Notes under the pieces: model-generated
What the model saw: only the letters and a program-made list of their open reading frames with translations
Databases searched by the model: none
What the model was told of the DNA's origin: nothing
Position numbers and translations under genes: made by a program
Shown here: piece after piece, positions 12,419 to 23,450 of the stretch
Layout of the letters: every line of letters starts with the position of its first letter
Position numbering within the stretch: position 1 is the first letter of the stretch
From: Pseudo-nitzschia pungens
Taxonomy: Eukaryota; Bacillariophyta; Bacillariophyceae; Bacillariales; Bacillariaceae
Assembly: GCA_037355855.1 (NCBI GenBank)
Contig: CM074762.1
Location: 5,832,574 to 5,885,395, forward strand
Direction: 5' to 3'
DNA: 52,822 bases

Positions 12419-12950
12419 GAGCACCCCAGGACTCGTTGGTATGGAAGCAGTCTTCGTGGACCGATGAACTCCTGCGGATCGCACAGGAACTGCCATTTCC
12501 GGTTCCATATCCGGTTCCATACCCGTTTTGTGCGAAATCGCTGTCTTGGAACGACGACTCGGCTGCCCAGGAGGCTGACGCCGCCGATTGTCGAGAGGAA
12601 GTGCTGAATCGCAAAGAGGCTGCCATAGATTGTTGGGAGGAAGTGCTGGATCGCAAAACTGCTCCTCTTCCGACCGTTGTTGCTGCTGCCGCCGGCGCCA
12701 CTGCTCATGCGGGGATGAGCACCCCAGGACTCGTTGGTTCGGAAGCAGTCTTCGTGGACCGATGAACTCCTGCGAATGGGGCAGGAATCGTTGTTTCCGG
12801 TTCCATATCCGATTCCATACCCGTTTTGTGGGAAATCGCTGTCTTGGAACGACGACGATCGACGCGGGACAGCCCGCAGGGCATCGGCTGCCCAGGAGGC
12901 TGCCGCCGCGGACTGTCGAGAGGAAGTGCTGGATCGCAAACTACTCCCTC
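12419..12950. repeat. 298-bp imperfect tandem duplication
   Basis: The phrase gagcaccccaggactcgttg begins at 12419 and again at 12717, a period of 298 bp. The similarity continues through the following roughly 200 bp (the VHEDCF and NGYG segments on minus). The right-hand unit carries an extra short insert near 12870. Because 298 is not divisible by three, the reading frame moves by one between units. Confidence 0.85.
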
Positions 12951-14407
12951 TTCCGGCCGAGAGACTCGCTGAAATTTTGGCCGCGTTGGTCGGTCAACGA
13001 AAAGGATCGACGCGGAGGCTGTTGTCCCATCATTGTGGCTTGTCTTTCGGCGGTGATAGTTTCATCGGTAACAGACGATATGCGCCGGGGAGGAAGCAGG
13101 GTGGCACCCTCGCCCGATTCGAATCCGAACCCGGCGGTTCCACGAGCTAGGGATCCGGAAGAAGTGCTGCTTCGCAGACTGTTGATTTTGATGCTAGCGT
13201 TGTTGTTGCTGCTGCTGCTTTTGCGTCGTCGACTGCTGCTGCTGCTGCCACGAGTGCCGGAGGATGCCGTGGATTTCAGGGAGATGTCGACATCCCTGTC
13301 GGCGGTGAACTCTTTCATACCGAGGCCGCCTTTGCCTTTGCCGCTGCTGTTTCGTGTCTTTCGGCGGGTTGGTGGCACCGGCGAAAGGCTCTTGCGGCGA
13401 GTCGGCGGCATGGGGGCATGGCTCTTGGTCTTGGAAGAGGATGAGTAGGGGTTTCGTTCCCATTCCACGAATTCTGTTGTTGATATCAAGAGAGAAGGTC
13501 GGCGACGTCCACTACCCCTTCGGGTTTTCGGCTTGGGGGAACGTGACTTTTTCTTGGAAGGAAGAGGAATCGTTGTTGCGGCTGATTCGGAGTTGCCAGA
13601 GGAAGCGAGCGGAGTTTCGGATGCTGCAGTTGTTGCAGTTGCAGTTGCAGTTGCAGTTGCAGTTGAAGTCGCAGTCGCAGTTGCAGTCGCAGATTCCGAT
13701 TGCCTCCGGCGAATCACTGTCGACCCCCTTCCGGAACGGTTTCGGCCTGGTTTTGTGCGCCCGGCGTTCTCGGACGACGTTTCCATCACATCTGCGGACA
13801 TTGATGTCGATGTGGATGTGGATGTCGATGTCGATGTTGGTGCGCCGTAACCGTTAGCGAGGCTAGTTCCACTGAGGGGTCGTCTCAGCCTCGTATTTGG
13901 ATTTGTACTTGTACTTGTACTTGTACTTGTACTTGTGTTCGGGCTCCGGTTCCGGGAGGGCGATCGCTGGCGGCGGGGAGGGGTCACGCTGCTCGAGTTT
14001 GTGTTTGCGTTTGCGTTTGCGTTTGCGTTCCCATTGGAGCCCTCGGCCCTGCTCCTTCGGGAAGAGACGACACGCGGGGACCGCGATGCTCGGCGCGTCT
14101 TCGGATAGGGTGTGACGCCGTCGTTGCCATTGCTGTTGCTTCCGCTGCCACCGTTGCGGGAGCCGCGAGATTTCTTGGAGTTGGCATTCATGTTATTCGT
14201 TTTCGTTTTCGCGTTGGCGGTGGTGGCCATAGACTTGAATGCGAGGAGGGCGGCCGCCAGTTCGTCGTCCCGGACGTCCTCCCTCGAGTTGATCGGATCG
14301 CATTCGGGACGGTCTTTCCCATCCCGAATGTGCCTGGCCTCCAGTTGGTTGGAGAGTTCTTCCAGTTCGTTGGAGAGACGATCCCGACGATTGTCGATGG
14401 TTGCCAT
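12941..14407 (-). CDS. Hypothetical disordered protein with dipeptide-repeat tracts
   Basis: A continuous frame of 488 codons starts at ATG 14407; the frame remains open to TTG 14452. The first 70 residues are charged and helix-prone (DRLSNELEELSNQLEARH) and may form a short coiled coil. The rest is Ser/Arg/Thr-rich and disordered, with alternating dipeptide tracts (Asn-Ala, Thr-Ser, Thr-Ala) encoded by hexanucleotide repeats and with clusters of RRKS/RSPS sites that look like kinase targets. I recognise no family. The stop at 12941 falls just where the tandem duplication starts, and similar sequence continues in another frame, so the true C-terminus is uncertain. Confidence 0.6.
   Translation of the reverse strand: MATIDNRRDRLSNELEELSNQLEARHIRDGKDRPECDPINSREDVRDDELAAALLAFKSMATTANAKTKTNNMNANSKKSRGSRNGGSGSNSNGNDGVTPYPKTRRASRSPRVVSSRRSRAEGSNGNANANANANTNSSSVTPPRRQRSPSRNRSPNTSTSTSTSTSTNPNTRLRRPLSGTSLANGYGAPTSTSTSTSTSTSMSADVMETSSENAGRTKPGRNRSGRGSTVIRRRQSESATATATATSTATATATATATTAASETPLASSGNSESAATTIPLPSKKKSRSPKPKTRRGSGRRRPSLLISTTEFVEWERNPYSSSSKTKSHAPMPPTRRKSLSPVPPTRRKTRNSSGKGKGGLGMKEFTADRDVDISLKSTASSGTRGSSSSSRRRKSSSSNNNASIKINSLRSSTSSGSLARGTAGFGFESGEGATLLPPRRISSVTDETITAERQATMMGQQPPRRSFSLTDQRGQNFSESLGRKRE
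13628..13695. repeat. Hexanucleotide repeat (GTTGCA)n / (GTCGCA)n
   Basis: Repeated gttgca and gtcgca units; on the minus strand they encode an alternating Thr-Ala tract. Confidence 0.9.
13903..14030. repeat. Two hexanucleotide repeats (TTGTAC)n and (GTTTGC)n
   Basis: ttgtac units (about 13903-13936) encode Ser-Thr on minus; gtttgc/gtttgt units (about 13999-14029) encode Asn-Ala/Thr. Each keeps a period of six, so the coding frame survives changes in copy number. Confidence 0.85.
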
Positions 14408-16710
14408 GCTGTTGCTTGTGCTGGTAAAAGAGAACGGAACGGAACGGAACAATTACTGTGATGTGTTCATTGATTTGTTTGCGGCAGGATTCTTGATTTG
14501 GTTGTCATTCATTCGAAATGATTGGTTGGATCGTGTTGTGTCGGTTGTGCTTGCTGTTTGGAATTGTGACACTCATACAGATCACAACAAAAACCATGGA
14601 GAAAGAAACGCTTTTTCCAATGGATACGATGCGGACTCGTCAGGAATATCACTGAAAGAATAAGGTTTACCACCTTGCATTTCGTTGTTTCAAGTGCTCC
14701 TGGTAGAAGCACAAGATGATAGAAGCAATGATGTAAGGTAAGGTCTTACCTTAATGCACGTGGTACGTTGTGTTTGATGTTTCTTATGTCTTCTATTCTG
14801 TTCTGTCGACTCCCACCAGGAATCAAAGGCGAACTAAAAGTATCAGAGATGTGCGCGCTATTGATTTCAAGGAGGCCATGCACTATTTTTATCCTCATCA
14901 AGAGGATAATTATTGTTGGCCGAAACCAATTTCTTGGGAAGAAATGGGTTCCTTGGAATTCGAAAAAACAACTCAAGATTACATGGGGATACAAGAGTTT
15001 CGTGGAAGTTCGATCGCCAGAATTATGATTATAGCCATCATACAAACCGTGGTCGTAACTATGGAAAACATGGTCGCAGCTACGGCAAGCTAAGATCTTA
15101 CGGTTGCGAGAGAAGTAATTCATTTGTACGGTATGCGTAAGTTATCTCACGTAAAGTCCGTAAGGTTACTCGTCCTGGAATCACACCATGAACATAAATA
15201 TCCTACAAGTGTCACGACTGCAATTATCGGGATATTCTTGGTACCGTATTCAATTGGCGAACAGCATTGAAAGTGCAATTACGAAGTAAAGTATATCAAT
15301 TTTCTGAAGAAATCTACCGAACTGTACATCGAAACGGCAGGCACAAAGAATAATTGAAGATTGACTACGTTTACACGTAGTATTGAGTAAGTCAGGATGA
15401 TGACTACAAGTAATCTTACGCAATTGATCATTCTAGAAAATCTGAATCTTTTCTCCGTGCGTGACGCACACATTGCGGTCACAAACGTTAGTCGAATCAG
15501 ATTGTAACATAGTAGTAGCATTCCTAATTGTGTACCGCTAGACAATAAATATCCAAGAATGGTACATATGAAAGAGAACCGTGTCAAGTCTCGAATAAAA
15601 ATTGACCAAAAACAATTACTGTACTAGTAAAACTCTAAGGTTAAGTCTTACCGTACGGTAAGGTTACGGTAAAAACTTTATCTCCGTTGTCCAAATCCGT
15701 CCTTTTCTCGGCCAAGTACAGTCTTCCATACCATATATACGTATCGTAGTTATTACTACGTACTTCATCAAAAAAAAAAAAAAAAAAAAAAACCGGCACT
15801 GGGGCGTTGCCTACGCAAAAATACGTACTAGGCAGTCCAGTATTTTGGACCGGAGGTAACTTAATTACCGGTAGTAAAAAAAAACACAGTACAAACGAGT
15901 AACCTTACCTACCGTACCTACGTACTATAGTGGCTGCAAGTACAATACAAGGTACACGAACTAAGGTCCTTAGTAATCTTAGTAAGACTTCATTACTAAC
16001 CGATTAAAATAATTCTTTCGTCTCAGTCGTGCATCGTGGATGGTTTGCATCCACGTGGCATGCATGGAGGCTCCAAAAATAGTAGTGGTAAAATCAAAAG
16101 TAGTGGCAAGAGATCGGTAACCTTAACTTATTCGTACTACGTCCTACGAGTAAGGTACAAGTAAACTTACTTCTGCTACTTACGGTATGAGATTGTTTCG
16201 CAACACGTACGTATTATCGTACGATGGACAGTCGCGATGTACAGTAATCTTATTCTAGATGCTAGATTTTAGTACTGAAATACATTGTGGCACCGGTAAT
16301 CTTACCGGTATTTACGTGATTTTGCGAGGCACCAAACGGGTTGAATGAATGAATAAATAATCAATCATCCCAAGAATCCTGGAAACGACATCCCGTACAC
16401 TGGTAACTAGGGAGAAGGCGTTGATGTCGTTGGTCGATAAGCTCTAGCAACAACCCCAACATCAACATTAACATCAACATCAACTAAAGCAAGTGACACC
16501 GAGATTTCGCGAGAGACAGTGAACAAATATCTTCCGAGAGAGGTCAGGAAAGGCATTGCACTTGCTTTTATAGTATTTCCAATAGTTGATGGAATAATAG
16601 CACACAGCACACAACAAACAACAAACAACAAACACAAAACGACATTACGCAGCAAAAAGGGCAAACAAGCAATCTCAAACGACGCAACAGCAACAGCAAC
16701 AACCGCTACC
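14408..16710. other. Nuclear intergenic region with no supported gene
   Basis: The open frames at 14746-15123, 14770-15093, 15279-15587 and 16407-16757 have no motifs and overlap one another on both strands. The region holds a poly(A) run of about 22 bases (15771-15792), a perfect 16-bp palindrome (15647-15662), and two TACCGGTA octamers (15866, 16303). A CAACA-rich stretch just before 16711 is probably the 5' UTR of the next gene. Confidence 0.55.
15647..15662. repeat. Perfect 16-bp palindrome
   Basis: CTTACCGTACGGTAAG reads the same on both strands. It sits in a cluster of related half-sites (aaggttac, taaggtt, cttacc) between 15640 and 16310. Confidence 0.9.
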
Positions 16711-18034
16711 ATGGCAAAGATCAAATCCGCCACCAAGGGGGGCTCCAAGCGCGACAAGCCCCCTGCGTTGGAATCAGTACAAAATGCCCCTGCTCGGGAT
16801 CGCCCTGGCGATGCTGGCCTACCAGATGTTCAAAGGGATGATGGCCAAGGAAATCAAGAGGGTCGACATGACCGCCACCGCCTCCGAGCTTGAGTTGCGG
16901 GAGGTCTTTTTCGGAGAAGAAACCGGCAACACCAACTACGCCGTCTTGTGCTATCCCGAAAACGCCGTATTCCCCGTCTCGTCCGTGTTCCAGGACGCCG
17001 CCAACGACGGAAGCGCTCCCTGCGAATTCCGCCTCATGGATTGCGATGCCACCATGCCGTTTTCGGAGGAAGCAAAGACTGTAGTGAAGCGATTCGGTCT
17101 CAACAAAAAGACCCGCCCCGTTGTCTTTGTCAGTGGGGCCATCGGTCAACCCAAGCAGGTCCCCGCCAAGTACCTCAAAACGGGAGCCATGCTCACGAAG
17201 GCCCTGAAAAACCTGCTGGAACCCAAGGCGGAAAAGATCGAAACGACGCAAGACCTGCGCGCCAAGTGTCTCGACAAGGACATTTGCGGTTTGATGCTAA
17301 AGGGGGGGAAGACCTCGCCTAAGTACGCCAAGGAAGCCATGCAGAAGCTGGTGGTGGAATACCCCAAGGTCACCTTCGCGGCCGTCGACTCGAGTGTCCT
17401 GTACGTGAAGGGCATCGAAGCGGAATTCTTGCAAGAACTCACACCGGGAATCCCTCGGTTTATTGTGTTCAAAAAGACCAGCGGGGGTGTCAAGTCGGAC
17501 GACTCCCGCCTCAAGACGACGGCGGTCCCCCTTGAGGTTGACGTGGCCTACGGACCCATGTCCAACCTGGTGGCGTCCGTCGTGAGTGGCAAGGCCGAAA
17601 TGACCAAGGTCTCGTCAGCACCCACCATCAAGACGCGCACAAAAAAACTGGAAAAGTCGGAAAACGAAAAGCGGATGCGCCGCAAGAACAAGTCCTCCGG
17701 CGACTACGGGAACCAGATCCCGAACCAACCGCACTCCGGAGACAACGACGGATCCCGCGAGGGACGCAGGGCGGAGCGAGAGCGCCGCCGGGCGGAGCAC
17801 CGCGCAAAGAATCCCAACTACAGGGAAAAGACACCGGAAGAAATCAAGGAAATGGAACGGCAGCGCCGCATCCGCATGGAGGAGGAAGCCAAGAAATGGA
17901 ACATGGATGCCGAGGATCCGGGAGATGGTGGGGATTCTGCCGATTACATAATGGACGAAGACTACGACGAGGACGCAGAGGAAAACTTGGACGACGAGGA
18001 AGAAGAAGACGAGGACGTCATGGATCTCGATTGA
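16711..18034 (+). CDS. Membrane-anchored thioredoxin-fold-like protein with charged C-terminal tail
   Basis: An uninterrupted frame of 416 codons runs from ATG 16784 to the stop at 18034. I prefer ATG 16711, which has a strong start context (ctaccATGG) after a CAACAA-rich leader. It needs a one-base change in the G6 run at about 16736-16741 to join the main frame, giving about 440 residues. A hydrophobic segment (PLLGIALAMLAYQMF) near the N-terminus is probably a membrane anchor. The middle has two segments with thioredoxin-fold character, RPVVFVSGAIG and VTFAAVDSSVLYVKG, and ends with IPRFIVFKK; no CxxC is seen, so redox activity is unlikely. From about residue 280 the chain is highly charged and coiled-coil prone, ending in an Asp/Glu tail. 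The function is unknown; an ER or secretory membrane protein is a guess. Confidence 0.7.
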
Positions 18035-18413
18035 AAATGTTCCGAGTGTCGCTTCTCGGCTCAATTCCGCATGCTACAGGAAAACAAAACGTAAGATTAA
18101 GTAAAAGCAATGATGCTATTGGATTATATCAATATTTACGGAGTGATGTATCATTATACTTTGTTTATGCCTACTTAAGAAGAGGACTTCCAACAGCCTC
18201 ATCACTTCTTCCGTGGCATGGTTGATCTGTCAATTCGCCAAGTTAAATTATTACTTTGCTAGAGTTCGTGATCCCTATGCACGATTCGATAAAACTGCGT
18301 AACCTAAACATCGGCCGGACTAGTGTGAGGATTGCTGTCGAAGGAACCAAATAGTTTGTCTACGCGCTACTCAAATGTAATGAGAATCTCTGCACTACAT
18401 TCCATGCTCCAAA
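18035..18413. other. 3' flank without a supported gene
   Basis: The open frame 17896-18225 is a shifted shadow of the upstream gene plus a short tail with no recognisable motif. Nothing else stands out. Confidence 0.5.
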
Positions 18414-19019
18414 TTGGGGTCCGTCATTCCGTCATTCCGTCATTCTATCATTCCGCTGTTTCTTTTGACGAAATGCGATATAGAAATCTATGAAGACAAA
18501 AGTCTGCGATTGAAAAATTCCCACGAGAGAAATGGATTGTTTCTTTCTAACCCTGCAGAAATCTTGGAATGGGCATCTTTATCTACACTAAAAGACATCA
18601 CTGCACAGCGTCTTACAAGCACTGATGTCTAGGGCTTTGCTCATTCAGTCAGAGCTGCTGCCAAAGTAGAATTAACACTTGCTGTTTGGATGGAATAAGG
18701 TATAGCAAAATCAGCATTAGGTTGGTGGAAAGGGTTGCACGATGGTTTAGAAGTATTAGAGCATCACCGAGACACACAACTGACAAAGACCCCGTCCTTG
18801 AAAGCCGTTTTCGTATCCAATATTTGGTTTGCAGCGAGAACTCTTCACGTTTTTAGAAGTAAGTAACCTTAAAACCTTACCGTAAGATCTTTACGTATTT
18901 TCATTCGATAAAATTGTTCAAGGTCTACGTGTACAAGAAACTTGTTTAGTTTGGGCTCTGGGAGAAATCCTTCGTTCAACAGTGATGTGCATAGTAGAGA
19001 ACATATTATTCTCTGTTAC
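18414..19019 (+). pseudogene. Decayed split gene fragment running into the assembly gap
   Basis: One frame reads continuously from about 18414 to 18872 with two in-frame stops (TAG 18630-18632 and TAA 18696-18698). Between and after the stops the sequence looks coding, for example GWWKGLHDGLEVLEHH and FVSNIWFAARTLHVFR. A consensus donor (aGTAAGT) follows at about 18858, and an AG acceptor about 60 bp later restores the frame into LRVQETCLVWALGEILRS before the N run. I do not recognise the family. The stops could be decay or sequence error. The CCGTCATT-type 8-mer repeat at about 18423-18453 overlaps the start, so the true 5' end is unclear. Confidence 0.5.
18423..18453. repeat. Short 8-mer tandem repeat
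   Basis: Four near-identical ccgtcatt/tatcatt units in tandem. Confidence 0.8.
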
Positions 19020-19519
19020 NNNNNNNNNNNNNNNNNNNNNNNNNNNNNNNNNNNNNNNNNNNNNNNNNNNNNNNNNNNNNNNNNNNNNNNNNNNNNNNNN
19101 NNNNNNNNNNNNNNNNNNNNNNNNNNNNNNNNNNNNNNNNNNNNNNNNNNNNNNNNNNNNNNNNNNNNNNNNNNNNNNNNNNNNNNNNNNNNNNNNNNNN
19201 NNNNNNNNNNNNNNNNNNNNNNNNNNNNNNNNNNNNNNNNNNNNNNNNNNNNNNNNNNNNNNNNNNNNNNNNNNNNNNNNNNNNNNNNNNNNNNNNNNNN
19301 NNNNNNNNNNNNNNNNNNNNNNNNNNNNNNNNNNNNNNNNNNNNNNNNNNNNNNNNNNNNNNNNNNNNNNNNNNNNNNNNNNNNNNNNNNNNNNNNNNNN
19401 NNNNNNNNNNNNNNNNNNNNNNNNNNNNNNNNNNNNNNNNNNNNNNNNNNNNNNNNNNNNNNNNNNNNNNNNNNNNNNNNNNNNNNNNNNNNNNNNNNNN
19501 NNNNNNNNNNNNNNNNNNN
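19020..19519. other. Assembly gap of exactly 500 N
   Basis: A round number of N suggests a scaffolding placeholder rather than a measured gap. It separates nuclear-type sequence on the left from plastid sequence on the right. Confidence 0.98.
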
Positions 19520-21112
<1,593 letters not shown>

Positions 21113-21215
21113 TATCCTTGGAATGAAATGTGTATAGGATCAGTTTTGTTTTTAACTAGATCCAATTTATAATTTTTCCTTCTTTTTTTCTTATACAAAG
21201 TATTGTCCACCAAAC

Positions 21216-21265
21216 GTATAAAATTAATTTTTATAAGAATAGAACTATAAAAATTAATTTTATAC
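21216..21265. terminator. Perfect 20-bp stem-loop downstream of dnaK, left copy
   Basis: Arms 21216-21235 and 21246-21265 pair perfectly around a 10-nt loop (agaatagaac). It lies about 100 bp after the dnaK stop and just before the acidic ORF. A 3'-end processing or termination hairpin is the simplest reading. Confidence 0.7.
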
Positions 21266-21296
21266 TTTTATACACTAGTTCTTAAAAATCCTTAAG

Positions 21297-21699
21297 ATGA
21301 AGAAATTTGATGATTGGCCTATGGCTAATGCCTATACCGAAATCACCAAATTAGGGAGAAATAGAAATATAAAAGATTTTAATATCAATTACGAAGAAAT
21401 ATACATTCCAAATCCAAATCAAAAAGAAACTCCTCAGAATACTTTTAGATTAGTCGTAGATCAACCAATAAATACCCTTTAAGCACCGAATTAGAGCGAA
21501 TGATTAAAAAAGTGAGTGTAGTTGACCCAGAATTAGCTAATCAATTAACAGAAGATGATTTGGATTTTATAGATTCATAATATAACTAATAAATATCCTG
21601 ATGATACCGATGACACAAAAATTGAAGAGGAGTTGTTTGGGAATTTTGACGAATTTGATCAGGAGAGGAGATGATCTCTTGGATTTTGACATAAAATAA
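21297..21699 (+). pseudogene. Acidic ORF of about 133 codons, left copy, frame-broken
   Basis: This copy keeps the likely true start (MKKFDDWPMANAYTEI), which is shifted out of frame in the right copy. It loses its frame after VDQPINT and again near DFIDS; both positions are intact on the right. No known domain is recognised. Confidence 0.7.
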
Positions 21700-21724
21700 T
21701 AACAATAAATAATATATTAATAGG

Positions 21725-22661
21725 TTATATCAGCACAAAATAAAGGCTCATATTTTAAAATTAAAATTATTTTTGGAGCGAAACCTAATATCAATGGAAG
21801 AACGCTCCGAAAATGCCTTAGAAAACGAAATAGACATTATATTAGCTAAGATGAATGCATCTTCTCAGGTGTATAAATTTGAAAGTGAAGATAAGAGTCG
21901 GATTGTTTATTTATTTTCAACAGGGACTAGAAAACGGAAAGGACAGCTCGAGAAATTATTAGCTACGAGCGAAACCATAGGTAGCTTAGTTTATAAGTAT
22001 CAAACAGAAGGATTATTGAAAAATGAATTTGCCGATCAGTAAAACTTTATACAAGCAAACTAAAAAATATAAAAAAAAACCCAAGCGTTCGATGGGTACA
22101 TGGGAATGACCTTAAAATTCTAAGTATTTCGAAAACTATTACCCGTGGCAGAAACAAGTCTGGAACATTAGAAAAGTAATTCCGAGTTTAGACCTTCTGA
22201 TCCCGTGAAATTATACATTTAATTGATCGAGAATGGTGACGTGGGAAAACCTTTCGGAAATTGGAGGGGGCAGAAAAAAAATAGTCTTCGATCACCCTTA
22301 CGGGACGTTGGAGTTTATAATGACATATGGGACAACATCACAGATAAATTCTTCCCCATTGTAAATTTAGGTCCGAAAAAATTATATATATGACTTAACA
22401 CGAGCCAAAAAAAATGTAAGACAGACAGTGAAACGTGATTAATTGCAGGGCTAGCATCGGGTTAAAAATGGGAAAGGGACGGCCCTTTTAATGGAACCAC
22501 CTCATATTTTAATTATGAGTCATTCCGACATTGATAAAAAGTCATTATTATCTAAAGATAGATGGAGTAGTGTACGTTTCTTCGCCAGGAATTGCTCTTC
22601 GAAGATAAGGAATTAAGCAAAAAATAGAGCTAGAAGAAGATGAAAATATTTTAGTAAGTAA
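21725..22661 (+). pseudogene. Rep-like SF3 helicase ORF, left copy, heavily frame-broken
   Basis: Same gene as 49727-50620 with many extra bases. The N-terminal part is open as 21773-22042; the helicase part is scattered over three frames. In this copy the C-run after ggaaagggacgg has one base fewer than on the right, which keeps the motif-C region in phase there. The clean and broken places of the two copies complement each other, as expected for independent sequencing errors. Confidence 0.7.
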
Positions 22662-22817
22662 CGCCTGATTAGAAAAAGAAACCATTTAAATTACTGGCAG
22701 TTATCAACTCTTAGTATAAAATAATTAACAGGATTCAACAAATAATATTGAAGTTGAATTATTAAATAATTTACCTTTTTTTTTTTTAGAAAAAAAAAAA
22801 TTAATATTAGAATAAAA

Positions 22818-22958
22818 CTTTGGCATGAACTATTTTGTTTTCCCAGGAGGTGGGTCCTCCAAGTATTTTTCGTCGATTTATAACGTTTCACTACTGAGTT
22901 CGAGATGGATCAGTGTGGTTCCGTTGAATACACTAAAAACACCCCCCCCTCCCCAAAG
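22818..22958 (-). rRNA. rrn5: 5S ribosomal RNA, left copy
   Basis: Reverse complement of 49460-49583, with extra bases, including a C-run at 22942-22949 that the right copy lacks. The terminal CUUUGG/CCAAAG pairing is visible. Confidence 0.85.
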
Positions 22959-23012
22959 CCCCTCCAAAATAGTTACTAATATTTTAGTAACTATATGTTT
23001 ATTTTTTTTTTA

Positions 23013-23154
23013 AAAATTCAAGTCCTCGGTCCTGTTAGCACATCTCAGCTCATATATTACTATATTTATACTTAATGCCTATCAAACGGTTAGTCCTTAC
23101 CGTGTGACCTTACTCACTTACGTGATGAGAATACTTATCTTTTGAGGGGTGGGA

Positions 23155-23185
<31 letters not shown>

Positions 23186-23407
23186 CTCCGTACATAGCTA
23201 CCCAGCGTTACCGTTGGTCCATGGAAAAAACGATAAACTGGTACACAGAGGTACGTCCTTCTCGGTCCTCTCGTACTAAGAAGGCTCCTCTCAATATTCT
23301 AACGCCTACACCGATATGGACGAAACTGTCTCCACGACCGTTCTGAACCCAGCTCGCGTACCGCTTTCATGGGCGAACAGCCCAAAACCCTTGGGGACGT
23401 TACTACC

Positions 23408-23450
<43 letters not shown>

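Larger units (their letters stand above)
10978..12942 (-). pseudogene. Downstream frames of a low-complexity Ser/Asn-rich locus, broken by frame changes
   Basis: Three minus-strand open frames follow each other in the direction of the upstream 488-codon frame: 12939-12343, 12701-11472 and 11649-10978. Their sequences are continuous in character, being Ser-, Asn-, Thr- and Asp-rich and mostly polar. The first two share a repeated block (RRSSSVHEDCF, TNESWGA) that is read in different frames. No ATG serves the downstream pieces well and I recognise no domain. The frame changes could be unpolished indels, unusual introns or true decay. One change coincides with a 298-bp tandem duplication whose length is not a multiple of three. 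It may equally be a separate gene from 12941-14407. Confidence 0.45.

Noticed and set aside
12588..13448. A 286-codon plus-strand Arg/Leu-rich frame
   Set aside because: It is the antisense shadow of the Ser/Arg-rich minus-strand frame, kept open by triplet and hexamer repeats.
14770..15140. Small plus-strand frames ending in YGKHGRSYGKLRSYG-like sequence
   Set aside because: Three overlapping frames on both strands, none with a family match or start context; considered chance openness.
18630..18698. Alternative genetic code reading TAG/TAA as amino acids
   Set aside because: Every other nuclear gene in the window ends normally on a standard stop and uses none internally, so decay or error is a better explanation.
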